Source: Capitulum mitella (Eukaryota; Arthropoda; Thecostraca; Pollicipedomorpha; Pollicipedidae). Taken from it: 64,000 nucleotides of DNA. Under the pieces are notes generated by a model. That model searched no databases, had not been told where the DNA came from, and saw nothing but the letters and a program-made list of their open reading frames with translations. The stretch spans positions 2,294,001-2,358,000 of the forward strand of contig CP099850.1 of assembly GCA_030062745.1 (NCBI GenBank), given 5' to 3'. A program made the translations under genes and the position numbers. Shown one piece after another: positions 23,971-33,498 of the stretch (position 1 is the stretch's first letter; each line of letters starts with the position of its first letter).

Positions 23971-26900
23971 GTGAGATGTAAATCTGCACTATTAATGACA
24001 CTCGTGTTGTTCATTGCCATCACAATATGTTCAAGCATGACAAGCAAGGACTTTCAAGCATTTATACTTGCTGCAGGATAAAAATGACCAGGGGTTTCTA
24101 TCAAACACATGGTACCAGTAAGATTTTTGATGATTCTTAGATACAGCATATGATTTCAAGGCACATGTTGCAAAAAGGTGTCAAATTAGGACAGGGTTCA
24201 CATTAACTAAAGCTCCATAGTTTGCTGCATCACTGTTAGAATAGAATGTGTGTATTTCATCAACTTCCTGTATTGTATTGTGGCATCATTTGGCAGTTGT
24301 TACAGTTTTGTATTTTAAACACAAATGGCTAAAATAAAAATGGTGTACATTACTTGCATTTTGTCATAAATACAGAAGATGCTGCTATTTCTCCAAACCT
24401 GTGGATTCATAAAATGGTCCTGAGCATTCTTTGAGTTCTATAAATTATTCCATCCTCAGTCTCACAAAGAATACAAGCACTGCATCACAGCCATGAACAA
24501 CATATAATGTAAGTCCTGACTTAGGGACACTGATTAATTTTCCTGGGGTGCAGTTGGTAGGAATATCTGTTGACTTCCCTGATAAATGCTTCTTAAAAAC
24601 AAGCTTTACTATCTATACTATGTATACTATACCTTCAACCTTTATTGCCAGGTGCTGGCAGCTGGTTGTGTCAGTTTCCTTCACAGATATCCTGTTTGAT
24701 CTGCATTTTCTGGTTTTCTGTTTTCTCCGGAATATCTGTTTTTCTTTCATATGTTTTACACAGAAAAGCCCAAGGATAGTAATATTGGTATATTGTTCCT
24801 CAGGCTGGTTGTATTTTGGCCATGATGTCCTCTGTTTGGGCCAGGGTTGACATTTCAGCCAGGCAAAATATCTTTTGCCACTTGCTGGTTAAAAATTGCT
24901 CAGATTGGTGCAAAATCATATAAAATGTCAGAATTTATTTCAACATGCTAAATGTTTCAACTACATCAAAACGGTCTTAATTCTGCCTTTTTTAGTTCAA
25001 ATTAACTCAGTTATGTGCAAAAACTTTAAATAATTGAAACATTATAATGTAATATTTACCACATCAAGCATCAGCTGGCTGATTGCAGTTGACATATGTT
25101 ATATAAATTGTTTCAACCTGTCAGTGAAAATGTTCAAAACATCACTGATTGTTTTGCTGCTTTACATATATGAAAAGTTAGTTCAGACCAAAACTTTTTG
25201 TGTGAGGCCTTTTTCATCAAAGTCAGTCCAGTAGACTGACATCTTTGAGGGGGCAATGGCCGGCCCCTGCATGGATTCTGAAGGAAACCCCACCCCTTTA
25301 GAATATGTTTAAGTAATTATTCAAACTTTTTTTTGCAAGTTCCATGAATCTTTTGCAATGGACAGGAGAACAAACTACATGCACATGTTGTTCCATTGGC
25401 CTTTTCATTCTTCATTTCAGGCTGCTCTGATTCTTTTTTAAGCCTCATTTGAAAGTTTTTCAACAACAGGAAGATCAAATGATCAAACAAATGAAATTCA
25501 TTCACCAAATGAAAGATTTCAACAACAGGAATTCAATCATGTCTTAGATGGAAAATGTTTGGACTGTCCCCAGGCTTCCATTTATCCATAACTACACTGT
25601 GAGCAGTTTTTATGATGCAAACGAGGTGGTCATCAGTAACAAAGTGGTCATCACCCACCAACCATGAATCTCCTATGGCTGTCATCTATGCCATTGCCCA
25701 CAATGTGGTGATATTCCTGTCCTTCAAAATACCTTTTTTCACTGTGCATACATATTTTGCATGCAGTCCTACTAAAGATTATGTTCCTGGTGGATATTTT
25801 TCTGTTACATTTGTTACATTTTTATTTCATTTAAAATCTGAATGCAGGGTGCAGGAATTCTGAACTCTTTGCTTAACATGGTTCTTATTAGCTCATGTTA
25901 AAGAACTAAAGCATAAAAGTTTGTTTTTGGCATATTGACATGCACATGAGTAATCTTAAATTGTTCAATTTTTTATTGACACAAAGGTTAGCAGTATGTC
26001 TACAAAAAGGTCACACAGCAGCATATTACACCAAACTAGCATTCATTTGAATAAAAGGAAAACTTTTTGCACTTCACTTATGATTTTTATTGTACCATAG
26101 ATCTTTCCTTCAGTTACATTAATTTTCCATTTCAGCTTCATGTGGACGTCGATCCCAGTGCCACTTTCTTGAACGAATTCAGGCAAAATATAGAAGTATG
26201 TGTTGGGTTGCCTTTCTTTGGCCACTTCTCATATTTAAGAATGAAGTGAAAGATGCTTCAGAATGATGTCAAAAAACCCTTGACGTGCGTTCCAGCGACA
26301 TTTCCACGTCACGTTTTTCAACAGCTGGAGGCTTCCCGTGACTGGCGAGGAGTCGGAGCAGAGCTGTTGAAGGCCTCCAGTACGTTGAGAAAACTGCATC
26401 GCTCGCTGAAGGAGCTGGAGGATGTCAAGGCGAGGCTGGAGATTGACGACCAGGCTGAGTATGAGGCGATGCTTCTCCCAGTCAGGGAAAAGGCCCAGAA
26501 GTGCATACAGGACTTTTCAGGTAAGGAATTCTGAAAGGTGCTACGTGTATTTTATTGCATTTGGCTGCTTTTGCGTTTCTGACAAACTTTAGACAAAAAA
26601 TCTCTCCGACAAACGGTGAGTGGATTTCAGTGGTTCAAACGGGAATCAGTAGTCTATGACCTGAGGACCCATGCAAGACCACTTTGTTGACCTCATGGGC
26701 AATGAGAACATCACGGGTGTGGTAAATTCGGTAAGGCTGAAGGTGTCTGGCGGCCCGTCGCGGGTGGGAGGGGCAGCTCGCCCAGGCAGGTCCACCGTGA
26801 CACGCAGTGTCAGCGACCGACAGGTCTTCAGACCCATCTGTACAATAATACTCATATCTGCCAATGGCGACCTGCCCAGTCCAGCACTCTCATGTTTGGC

Positions 26901-29900
26901 TTGTATATCGTCTTGTATATCTCATGTCTGGCTAACGTGTATCGTCCTGATTTATCCTGTGTTGTCTGCGGCCTACCGCGTATATGTGGCCAACTACCGT
27001 GTACCGTCCTGGTCCGGTGTGTTTCTCGCCGCCGGGTGCCGCCATACCGTGTACCGTCCTGGTCCGGTGTGTTTCTCGCCGCCGGGTGCCGCCATACCGT
27101 GTACCGTCTTGGTCCGGTGTGTTTCTCGCCGCCGGGTGCCGCCATACCGTGTACCGTCCTGGTCCGGTGTGTTTCTCGCCGCCGGGTGCCGCCATACCGT
27201 GTACCGTCGTGGTCCGGTGTGTTTCTCGCCGCCGGGTGCCGCCATACCGTGTACCGTCGTGGTCCGGTGTGTTTCTCGCCGCCGGGTGCCGCCATACCGT
27301 GTACCGTCGTGGTCCGGTGTGTTTCTCGCCGCCGGGTGCCGCCATACCGTGTACCGTCGTGGTCCGGTGTGTTTCTCGCCGCCGGGTGCCGCCAGGACCG
27401 GTCTCACGGCGGCGGACGTGCTCTCCGTCGCTGCGCCGCGACCGTGCCTCAGCAGGACTGCTCTTTCGGCTGGCAGAATGTCAGCAGAGGATGGAGTCGG
27501 CGCTGGCGGCGGCGGCCAGTCGGACGGGCTGCTCCGAGACGGGCGCTGACGACTCCTGCTCCTCCCCGGCGGCGGAGGAGGAGCAGGAGCACTTAAGGCG
27601 GCAGCAGCTGGCCCTCATGGAGCAGGAGCTGATGCAGCGGCGCCAGGAGCAGCTACTGGCCTACCGCGAGATAGAAGAGCAGACGAGCGACCTGCATGAG
27701 ATCTTCTCTGACCTCGCTCGCACGACGCACGTGAGTTCGCGGGGACACCACTACAGCTAGGGATGCACCGGATATCCGGTCCGGCCGGATATCCGGCCGG
27801 ATATTAGGGATTATCCGGTATCCGGTATCCGACCGGATATTTTCGTGATCCGGCCGGATATTGCCGGATACTTAACCTCCCGGTGTACGATCAAGTCGTT
27901 GCTCTAATGTTTGCGTCCAAAACCGTTCCAGGAGAAACGTGGCTTGTTGTATTAGATTGTCGATGTAATTGGCAGTTCCAGATCGATCTTTGATTTTGCA
28001 ACATGTCAGTTTGTATGACATATGCATTCAAAGCCCCAATAAAAACACGTGTGCGCACACTGATACGCTTTCATATACCAAGGTCAGTGAAGGTCAAGGT
28101 CGTTAAAGGTCAAGGCCAAATATCTTGTAATCTGTCCCAGATTTGTTCTGCGACATGTCGATCTGTATGACATATGCGTTCAAAGACCCTAATAAAGACA
28201 CGTGTGCGCACGTGGATACGCATACATGTATACCAGAGTCGAAATCTGATCCGGAAAAGATGAAAAATGACGCCATAGGTCAATGACCTGGCATGACCTC
28301 GACCCAAAATCCCCAGTCAAGACGCCAAATAAATGGAAGTTGTATTCTACGTTTTAAAGGCTCAACAAACACCACGTTTCGTTCGAAAAGCTGTACGGAA
28401 TGGCCTGTACGGGCCGAGAAAGTGTCCAAAGTTGGCCTTTTTTACCCTATTTGACCTTGAAGATATCGACCTAGAGTCATGAACATTGCACACAATGTAA
28501 ATCGTTATAGCTCGTTATAGCTATATATGGAGAACCCTGTCCATAGGATTTCATGTTTCTAGCTCTTTTTATTGCCGAGATCGGAGGGGGCACTTTAAGA
28601 CCCCCTTCCAGTGCGCGTTAGTGCAAAACTCCCTTCCACTGCGCGGGTTAATGCTTAGTCTGGTTGTTTGGTGGTGATTGCCAACATGGAAAACATTACC
28701 ACGACTCTAGAAGGTTGCCAGCGTTCTGTTAACAGCCGCTCGTGGGTCCCAAAGGGTTCATAGTGCCTCCAGATAAATGATTTGGGCCGTTCCTGGTTCT
28801 CACGGGCAAGTCTCGCGACAATCTCTCTGTCACCTTGCTTTGATATTGCCTCTTGACTGCAAATAAATTGAAATTCCTCACACATTTTTGCACGATTTTA
28901 AGGCCAATAGTGGTTAGCATGCATGAGCCAAATACCAGTGATAGGACCTGTAATGTTTAAGAAATATCTGTAGATCAAAAGTTTTCATTTCTTCATTTCT
29001 TAGTACCCACCCGTTACTTCAAAAGGCATACTTTAGTAATCGTGAAGAAGGCTTGTCAAGTCAGGTATTCTAGTTCTACGAAGGCGCTGTAATGGTATTC
29101 TGCGTATTCTGAAGCCTTTGCCTATGGGTGCCCATGTCCCCCTGCGGTTTTCCAGAAGTGGCGATTTGTCCCCCTAATTTTGAGGTATCAAATAGGAAGT
29201 TCCCATTGGAGACACTATTTCTCGCACATGGAAATCCAACAAAAGGACATTCAACCGTAAGTTGTCATGCAACGCCAAAAAGTTATTTCTACCCCTCGCC
29301 CTATATGTTCTTGGTGGACTGCAGCCAGCTTGTCCCCCCCCCCATTTCGGAAATCGTGGCTACACAAATACCTTTGTCTGCAGTGGGAGATGGTGAGCTC
29401 CGCTATTATTGTTGTGTTCTTTGCTCACCTATTTACTGATTACAAGGAAACCTAACGAAACCTCACAGTGAGTTTATGCACTAGGGGATGACTCACAAAC
29501 TGTTGACATTTTTCACTATTTATTCAGTTTTCCACATTTTCTTTTCTTTGTTCGGTCTTTTCGGTTTCATTCTTTCAATAGGAATGCTAGATAAAAACAC
29601 GTACGCATGATATCCGGTATCCGGCCGGATATCCGGCACCCCGATCCGGCATATCCGGTATCCGGCCGGATTACAAAAACCCCGATCCGGTGCATCCCTA
29701 ACTACAGCCATTGCGACCGGGGTGTAATCTTGACTATGACACGGTCTTTCACCGGCACACGCTGTTATTCTGTATGTATATCGCGTTTAGGTCGACATTC
29801 ACGATGTCTTTGGCGGTTATTTAAGGGGAAGATTATTCATATTCGGCACTACAGGAATCGCAACGACCTTTGCGAACTGAGATTATAACGTTGTATTGGC

Positions 29901-32900
29901 TGTTTTATTGCAATGCCGTTATTATTGCGCTGCAACGTAGCGCGGGATCGGCCGAATGCATCGTTCGCACCCTAAACCGGCGGGCTCCTCAGGCGATGGC
30001 CTAAGAGCTGACGTCTGACTAGCTCGGCAGTCGGGACGCCGTCCGTGCCCCGACTTAAGGGGAGAAAGGAGAGGCGCCCAGTTATGAGAGCTTAGCGCTT
30101 CTGCGCCGGTCGCCTTTTGTTCAGTTTGTGTGTGTGACTATAAATAAGATATCGATCGATCAGTCAATCAGTCATTGGGCTCAGCCAAACTGTAGGCCTG
30201 GCCTGGCCCTCTCCGCTGACCGGTGCCGCCGCGTTCCCAGGAGCAGGCCGCCAGCGTGGACGCCATCGAGACGAACACAGAGGAGGTGCAGGCGAACGTG
30301 TCCGAGGGGGCGCGTCAGCTGGCGCTGGCGGCCCGCCTGAGCGGGGGCGTGGCTCCGGTGGCGGGCGCGGTGATTGGCGGCCTGGTGGCCGGCCCGCTGG
30401 GCCTCCTGGTCGGCGCCAAGGTCGGCGGTCTGGCAGCCGTCAGCGGCGGCCTGCTGGGTCAGTCGGCCGTGTCCTGAGCCGGCCTGGGGCGACCTGAACT
30501 GACCTGAGCTCATTTAACCTGGCCTGACCCGTTGACCCAGGCTGGTATACCGCGGACCTGAGCTGACCGGACCCGCACTGCGGACCCAGTCTGGCGGACT
30601 GTGGACCTGAGCCAGTCTGACCTGGCTTTCTCTTCGACCCGGTCTGGCGCACTGTCGGCATGAGGTGCCAGCTTTAGACTGGCAACCAGTCTGGCGGACT
30701 GCGGACCGGGTGTTACCGGAGCCGACCTGGCCTGGCCTTCCGCCTGATCAGGTCCGACGAGCCCGACTGGATTCAGTGGTCTGAACCAGGTCCCGTTTGA
30801 TCTGAACTGGCTTGGTATGATGTGGTGCGAGCCGGGACTGCAGGCCGATCAGGCACCATTATATATAGTGGCGTCTGTCTGCACTTGCCTTGCTACAAGA
30901 TCCCAGCCTACCCGACGTTGTCCGTGTCTGTTGAGTCCATAGTACCTCCTTCCAAGCCATGTGCCTGGTCCCAGTGTACTCTAAGATGTCGGTAGTGTAC
31001 CCGGCTGTGCTTGTAGCGTATCTGGCTGTGCTGACATGAGTGTACCCCGCTGTGCTGGCAGTGTGGTTGACTATGCTTACAGCGCATCTGGCTGTGCAGA
31101 CAGTGTACCTAGCTGTGCTGTCGGTGTACCCGGCTGCGTTGACAGTGTAACCGACTGTGCTGCCATGAGTGTACCCGGCTGTGCTGACAGTGTGCCGTGC
31201 CTGTCCGGCAGGCTACAGTGTACCCGGCTGTGCTGACAGTGTGCCGTGCCTGTCCGGCAGGCTACAGTGTACCCGGCTGTGCTGACAGTGTACCGTGCCT
31301 GTCCGGCAGGCTACAGTGTACCCGGCTGTGCTGACAGTGTGCCGTGCCTGTCCGGCAGGCTACGCCGGCGGTCGGATGGTGAACACGGCCCGGCGCGGCT
31401 CGGACGCGGCCGTCCCGGCCGGCCCGCCACCCCGCTCTCCGTCCGCGCCGGCCCGGCTGGACGGCTGGACGCGCCCCGAACCAGGTGCCGTCTGCCGGCT
31501 GAGGGCGGCGGTGGCCGCCTGGCTCGGCAGTGAGTTGGGCCGGACGGCCCGGTGGCTGGGCACGCTGCCTGCCGGGGCTGAGGTGCTGGTGGTGGGAGTG
31601 GGGACACTACACCTGCCGGGCATGATGCGGCTGTCTGGTGATGTTCGAATTCATGGAGGCAGCACACCTGCCGGGCGTGATGTGGCAGTCTGGTGATGGT
31701 GCTCGTGCTGATGGGGGCTGTGCACTTGCTGGGTATGATTCGACAGTCTGGTGATGGTGCTGCTGCTGGTGGGGATGGGGACACTGCGCATGCTGAGTAT
31801 GTTGCAAAAGCTTGTGTGTGATGGTCCGGATGGTGGTGGAAATCCTGCGCCTGTTGGGGGTCGATGCCACACTCTGATGATAGCGCTGTTTCTGCTGCTT
31901 GCGCTATAAGAGGAGGCACTTTGAAGGTAATGGTTATTTGGACCCTGCTGGACCCTGCCCAAGAACTGTCTTATCTGACTTACTCGGTTGTCTTGCTCAG
32001 CGATGTTGCTGTGAATGTCGTTGCGAAACAGTGAGCAGCCAATTGAGATCGGTTGCTTAGTCTTCGAACACTTGTTGGTCAGCTTAGGAATCCTGGGGAG
32101 AGCCTGTCAGAAGTGATGTGATCTGGTAGTGGTAGAAGTGGCGGCGGTGGCGGTCTGTTGGTGTGATGTTCTCCGCACTGCGGCACTGTGAACCTGTTGA
32201 GCCTGCAGCCGTGGGGCGTGTATCAGTAACTTCTCTCGACCAGCTTTAGGCTCGCTATAGCTTGTTTCAAAGTTTGGAAAGTAAGTGTTGTTTGTGTTAA
32301 TGGCAACACTGTCGGCCCGGTACACTGCAGTAACGTGAGGCCAGTACCTTAGCATTCCTTGAGAAGCGTGAGATTTTTAGGTTCGCCACTGACCCAAATG
32401 TGCCTGTGATCAGACATGTGCAGTCTCGATCCCGCTGCGTCATCCCAATTTCTCCCGATGTACCAAGTTGATCACAGTAAACGTTGTGTCGTCTTGGCTG
32501 GCGGGACACGGCTTGTCCGAGATGACACAGCAGCATGCCCACGTCTGCGAAGGGCTGAGTGCAAAACGGGACAGCGTGCATTCCATCCGGACCATGACCT
32601 GTGTTGGCCTGCGTTCTGCAGCTCAGTTGAAAGCAATCACCACTCGTTCTTTCGGCATCAGTGGGTCAGTGGAACCTAATGATACCTGGCGTTTCAAAAA
32701 ATAGACTTTGATGGTCGATGGTCTGCGATTTCTGTCGTTTTTCCCACCCATACTCTTTTCAGGGTGCAGTATTCATAATGTGTGAGGTTAAAGCACTGCA
32801 GCTTTGTCATGGTTTACTTAGCGGGTCAGAAACGGAAAGTAACGCGATGGTTGTATGCAGCTAAATCGTACGTGGAGAAACGCTGACGATACTACCGTGA

Positions 32901-33498
32901 ACTCATTGTCCGCACCCGTTTTGCACCCAGTAATAACAGCAACAATTTTTACTTTATAAAACACTAAGACCATGAATGATCGCCTTGTTTTTGGGCGAAT
33001 CACGGGTGCGGATACTGAATTCACGGCAGTTCTGCCGACGCACCTCCACTTAGGATTTAGTCGCGAATTACATTGGCATTATTTTCACAATCTGGTCCGC
33101 TGTAAGACCATGGTAGAGCTGGAATGCGGCATTTCGTATATTATGCAAACCATTATACTACTACCCTAATCCAAAACAGAGCAGGGTATAAGTCGAAGAA
33201 TGCAGAAATAACAGCCATCAGAGTTGTGGCACGTTTTTCAAACAGCCGGCGTCTGGCGACCGTGGCCGGCCTGAACTACTCCAGGGCCGTGTCGCCCCTG
33301 AGCGTCTGACTCTGGGCGCGAGACGGCCGGTCCCGAGTGTGACCGCTGACCGCGCGACCGCCGGCAGGGCCGCGCCGCGTCCCCGAGCGACCGGTGGACG
33401 CCGTGCTGGAGGACGACGTGGACGAGGCGGACGAGGCCGACGAGCAGCTGCTGCGGCCGCAGACGGATGGCCGGCAGCCCCGGCCCGTCGGCCTGTGA
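23857..33498 (+). CDS. STX17: Syntaxin-17 (join 23857..23970, 26325..26520, 27456..27730, 30241..30457, 31359..31529, 33368..33498)
   Basis: Six exons join with matching phases (0,1,0,1,1) into 1104 bp, 367 residues. STX17 is the Qa-SNARE recruited to closed autophagosomes; with SNAP29 and VAMP8 it drives fusion with lysosomes, and it also acts at ER-mitochondria contacts. Residues 1-~115 form an Habc-like helical N-terminus. The SNARE motif is about 168-228, with the zero-layer glutamine at ~Q197 in EQAASVDAIE. Residues 229-~275 are two glycine-rich hydrophobic segments (VAPVAGAVIGGLVAGPLGLL, then VGAKVGGLAAVSGGLLGYAGG), the hairpin that distinguishes STX17 from other syntaxins. The human protein is ~300 residues; the excess here is mostly a Pro/Arg-rich then acidic tail, much less certain than the rest. 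The 1.2-kb MITE at 22280-23499 ends about 360 bp before the start codon. Confidence 0.9.
23971..26324. other. STX17 intron 1, AT-rich
   Basis: GT-AG intron of 2.35 kb, clearly AT-richer than its surroundings. No coding exon, transposase or clear repeat was recognised. Confidence 0.6.
26325..26520 (+). CDS. STX17: STX17 exon 2 (Habc-like region)
   Basis: The acceptor is CGTTTTTCAACAG and the donor TTTTCAG|GTAAGG. The exon is 196 bp, entering in phase 0 and leaving in phase 1. It encodes LEASRDWRGVGAELLKAS and the continuing helices ending REKAQKCIQDFS, which align with the human STX17 Habc region through PVREKA-type residues. Confidence 0.87.
26995..27393 (+). repeat. 50-bp minisatellite, 8 copies, in STX17 intron 2
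   Basis: The unit starts GTACCGTCCTGGTCCGGTGT and is 50 bp; eight near-identical copies run head to tail. Copies 1-4 carry CCT or CTT at one position and copies 5-8 all carry CGT, so the right half spread later. Because 50 is not a multiple of 3, frames on both strands stay open; these are artefacts. The unit contains no AG dinucleotide, and the array ends ~60 bp before the exon 3 acceptor. Confidence 0.97.
27456..27730 (+). CDS. STX17: STX17 exon 3 (end of Habc, linker, start of SNARE motif)
   Basis: The acceptor is a tandem CAGCAG (NAGNAG), so the start is 27456 or 27453, giving Gly or Ala-Gly at the junction; both keep frame. The exon runs through LLFRLAECQQRMESAL, an acidic low-complexity linker, and a long coiled coil ending EIEEQTSDLHEIFSDLARTTH at GCAC|GTGAGT, phase 0. 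It follows directly after the 50-bp minisatellite of intron 2. Confidence 0.85.
27758..29700. mobile_element. hAT-type non-autonomous transposon, 1.94 kb (element 1), in STX17 intron 3
   Basis: The termini TAGGGATGCACCGGAT...ATCCGGTGCATCCCTA are inverted, and an exact 8-bp target duplication ACTACAGC flanks them (27750-27757, 29701-29708), the hAT signature. Both ends carry iterated ATATCCGG / CCGGATAT motifs. The interior matches element 2 at 43593-46350 except for about 1 kb (roughly 28471-29493) present only here. No transposase is visible. It lies 27 bp after the exon 3 donor. Confidence 0.9.
30241..30457 (+). CDS. STX17: STX17 exon 4 (SNARE zero layer and membrane hairpin)
   Basis: The acceptor is GCGTTCCCAG. 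The exon opens EQAASVDAIETNTEEVQANV, the second half of the SNARE motif, then gives the first hydrophobic pair PVAGAVIGGLVAGPLGLL / GAKVGGLAAVSGGLLG. I end it at CTGCTGG|GTCAGT, phase 1, because reading on hits a stop after six codons (QSAVS), while splicing restores the family motif G-YAGGRM. Confidence 0.9.
30458..30900 (+). repeat. degenerate CTGACC/GGACC repeat in STX17 intron 4
   Basis: Starting right after the exon 4 donor, irregular units built on CCTGAGCTGACCGGACC and CAGTCTGGCGGACTG recur over ~400 bp. Units are too diverged to give one period by eye. Confidence 0.55.
30975..31358 (+). repeat. tandem repeat at the end of STX17 intron 4, with four copies of the acceptor
   Basis: A degenerate ~24-bp unit (TGTACCCGGCTGTGCTGACAG) fills about 30975-31190. 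The last part is higher-order: four copies 49 bp apart, each ending CTGTCCGGCAG then GCTAC, with AG at 31211, 31260, 31309 and 31358. The copies include the polypyrimidine-like tract, the acceptor and the first five exon bases, so the unit straddles the intron-exon boundary. Confidence 0.93.
31359..31529 (+). CDS. STX17: STX17 exon 5 (post-membrane segment)
   Basis: The first two bases complete the Gly codon, giving GYAGGRMVNTARRG, which matches the GFxGGK/R motif after the membrane hairpin in other STX17 proteins. The acceptor TGTCCGGCAG is the fourth of four identical copies 49 bp apart; only this one reads into the motif. A Pro/Arg-rich stretch follows. The donor GGCA|GTGAGT ends the exon in phase 1. 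If unspliced, the frame runs on to a stop at 31696 through repetitive DNA, which is the weaker alternative. Confidence 0.75.
31575..31870 (+). repeat. degenerate ~57-bp tandem repeat after STX17 exon 5
   Basis: Blocks like CTGCCGGGCATGATGCGGCT followed by GTCTGGTGATGGTGCT recur near 31617, 31670, 31730, 31790 and 31850. The array starts within 50 bp of the exon 5 donor at 31530. It keeps a frame open to 31696, which I treat as chance. Confidence 0.7.
31871..33367. other. remainder of STX17 intron 5
   Basis: Ordinary-looking sequence of mixed composition; no exon, transposon end or long repeat was recognised. It ends with the acceptor CCGCCGGCAG before the acidic-tail exon. Confidence 0.5.
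33368..33498 (+). CDS. STX17: STX17 exon 6 (acidic C-terminal tail, stop)
   Basis: A GC-rich islet has an acceptor (GACCGCCGGCAG) and an open stretch in the right phase, encoding RPRRVPERPVDAVLEDDV, then DEADEADEQLLRPQ, ending PRPVGL-stop. Evidence is the phase match to exon 5, the codon-like composition in an otherwise plain region, and the stop at a sensible place. No homologous tail is known to me, so the link to STX17 is inference. Confidence 0.55.

Noticed and set aside
26671..27760. Open frames of up to 292 codons on both strands over the 50-bp repeat
   Set aside because: A repeat unit of 50 bp without stops keeps all frames open. The only coding part is the STX17 exon at 27456-27730.
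30458..30477. STX17 ending directly after exon 4 with QSAVS-stop
   Set aside because: The splice at 30457 restores the family-typical GYAGGRM in correct phase. The short end would remove the post-hairpin segment found in other STX17 proteins.
26995..31358. CRISPR-like regular repeats
   Set aside because: Units are head-to-tail without unique spacers, in eukaryotic introns; they are minisatellites.
31530..31696. STX17 exon 5 reading through to the stop at 31696
   Set aside because: A strong GTGAGT donor at 31530 and a phase-matched exon at 33368 are preferred, and the read-through sequence is a degenerate tandem repeat. It remains a possible alternative.
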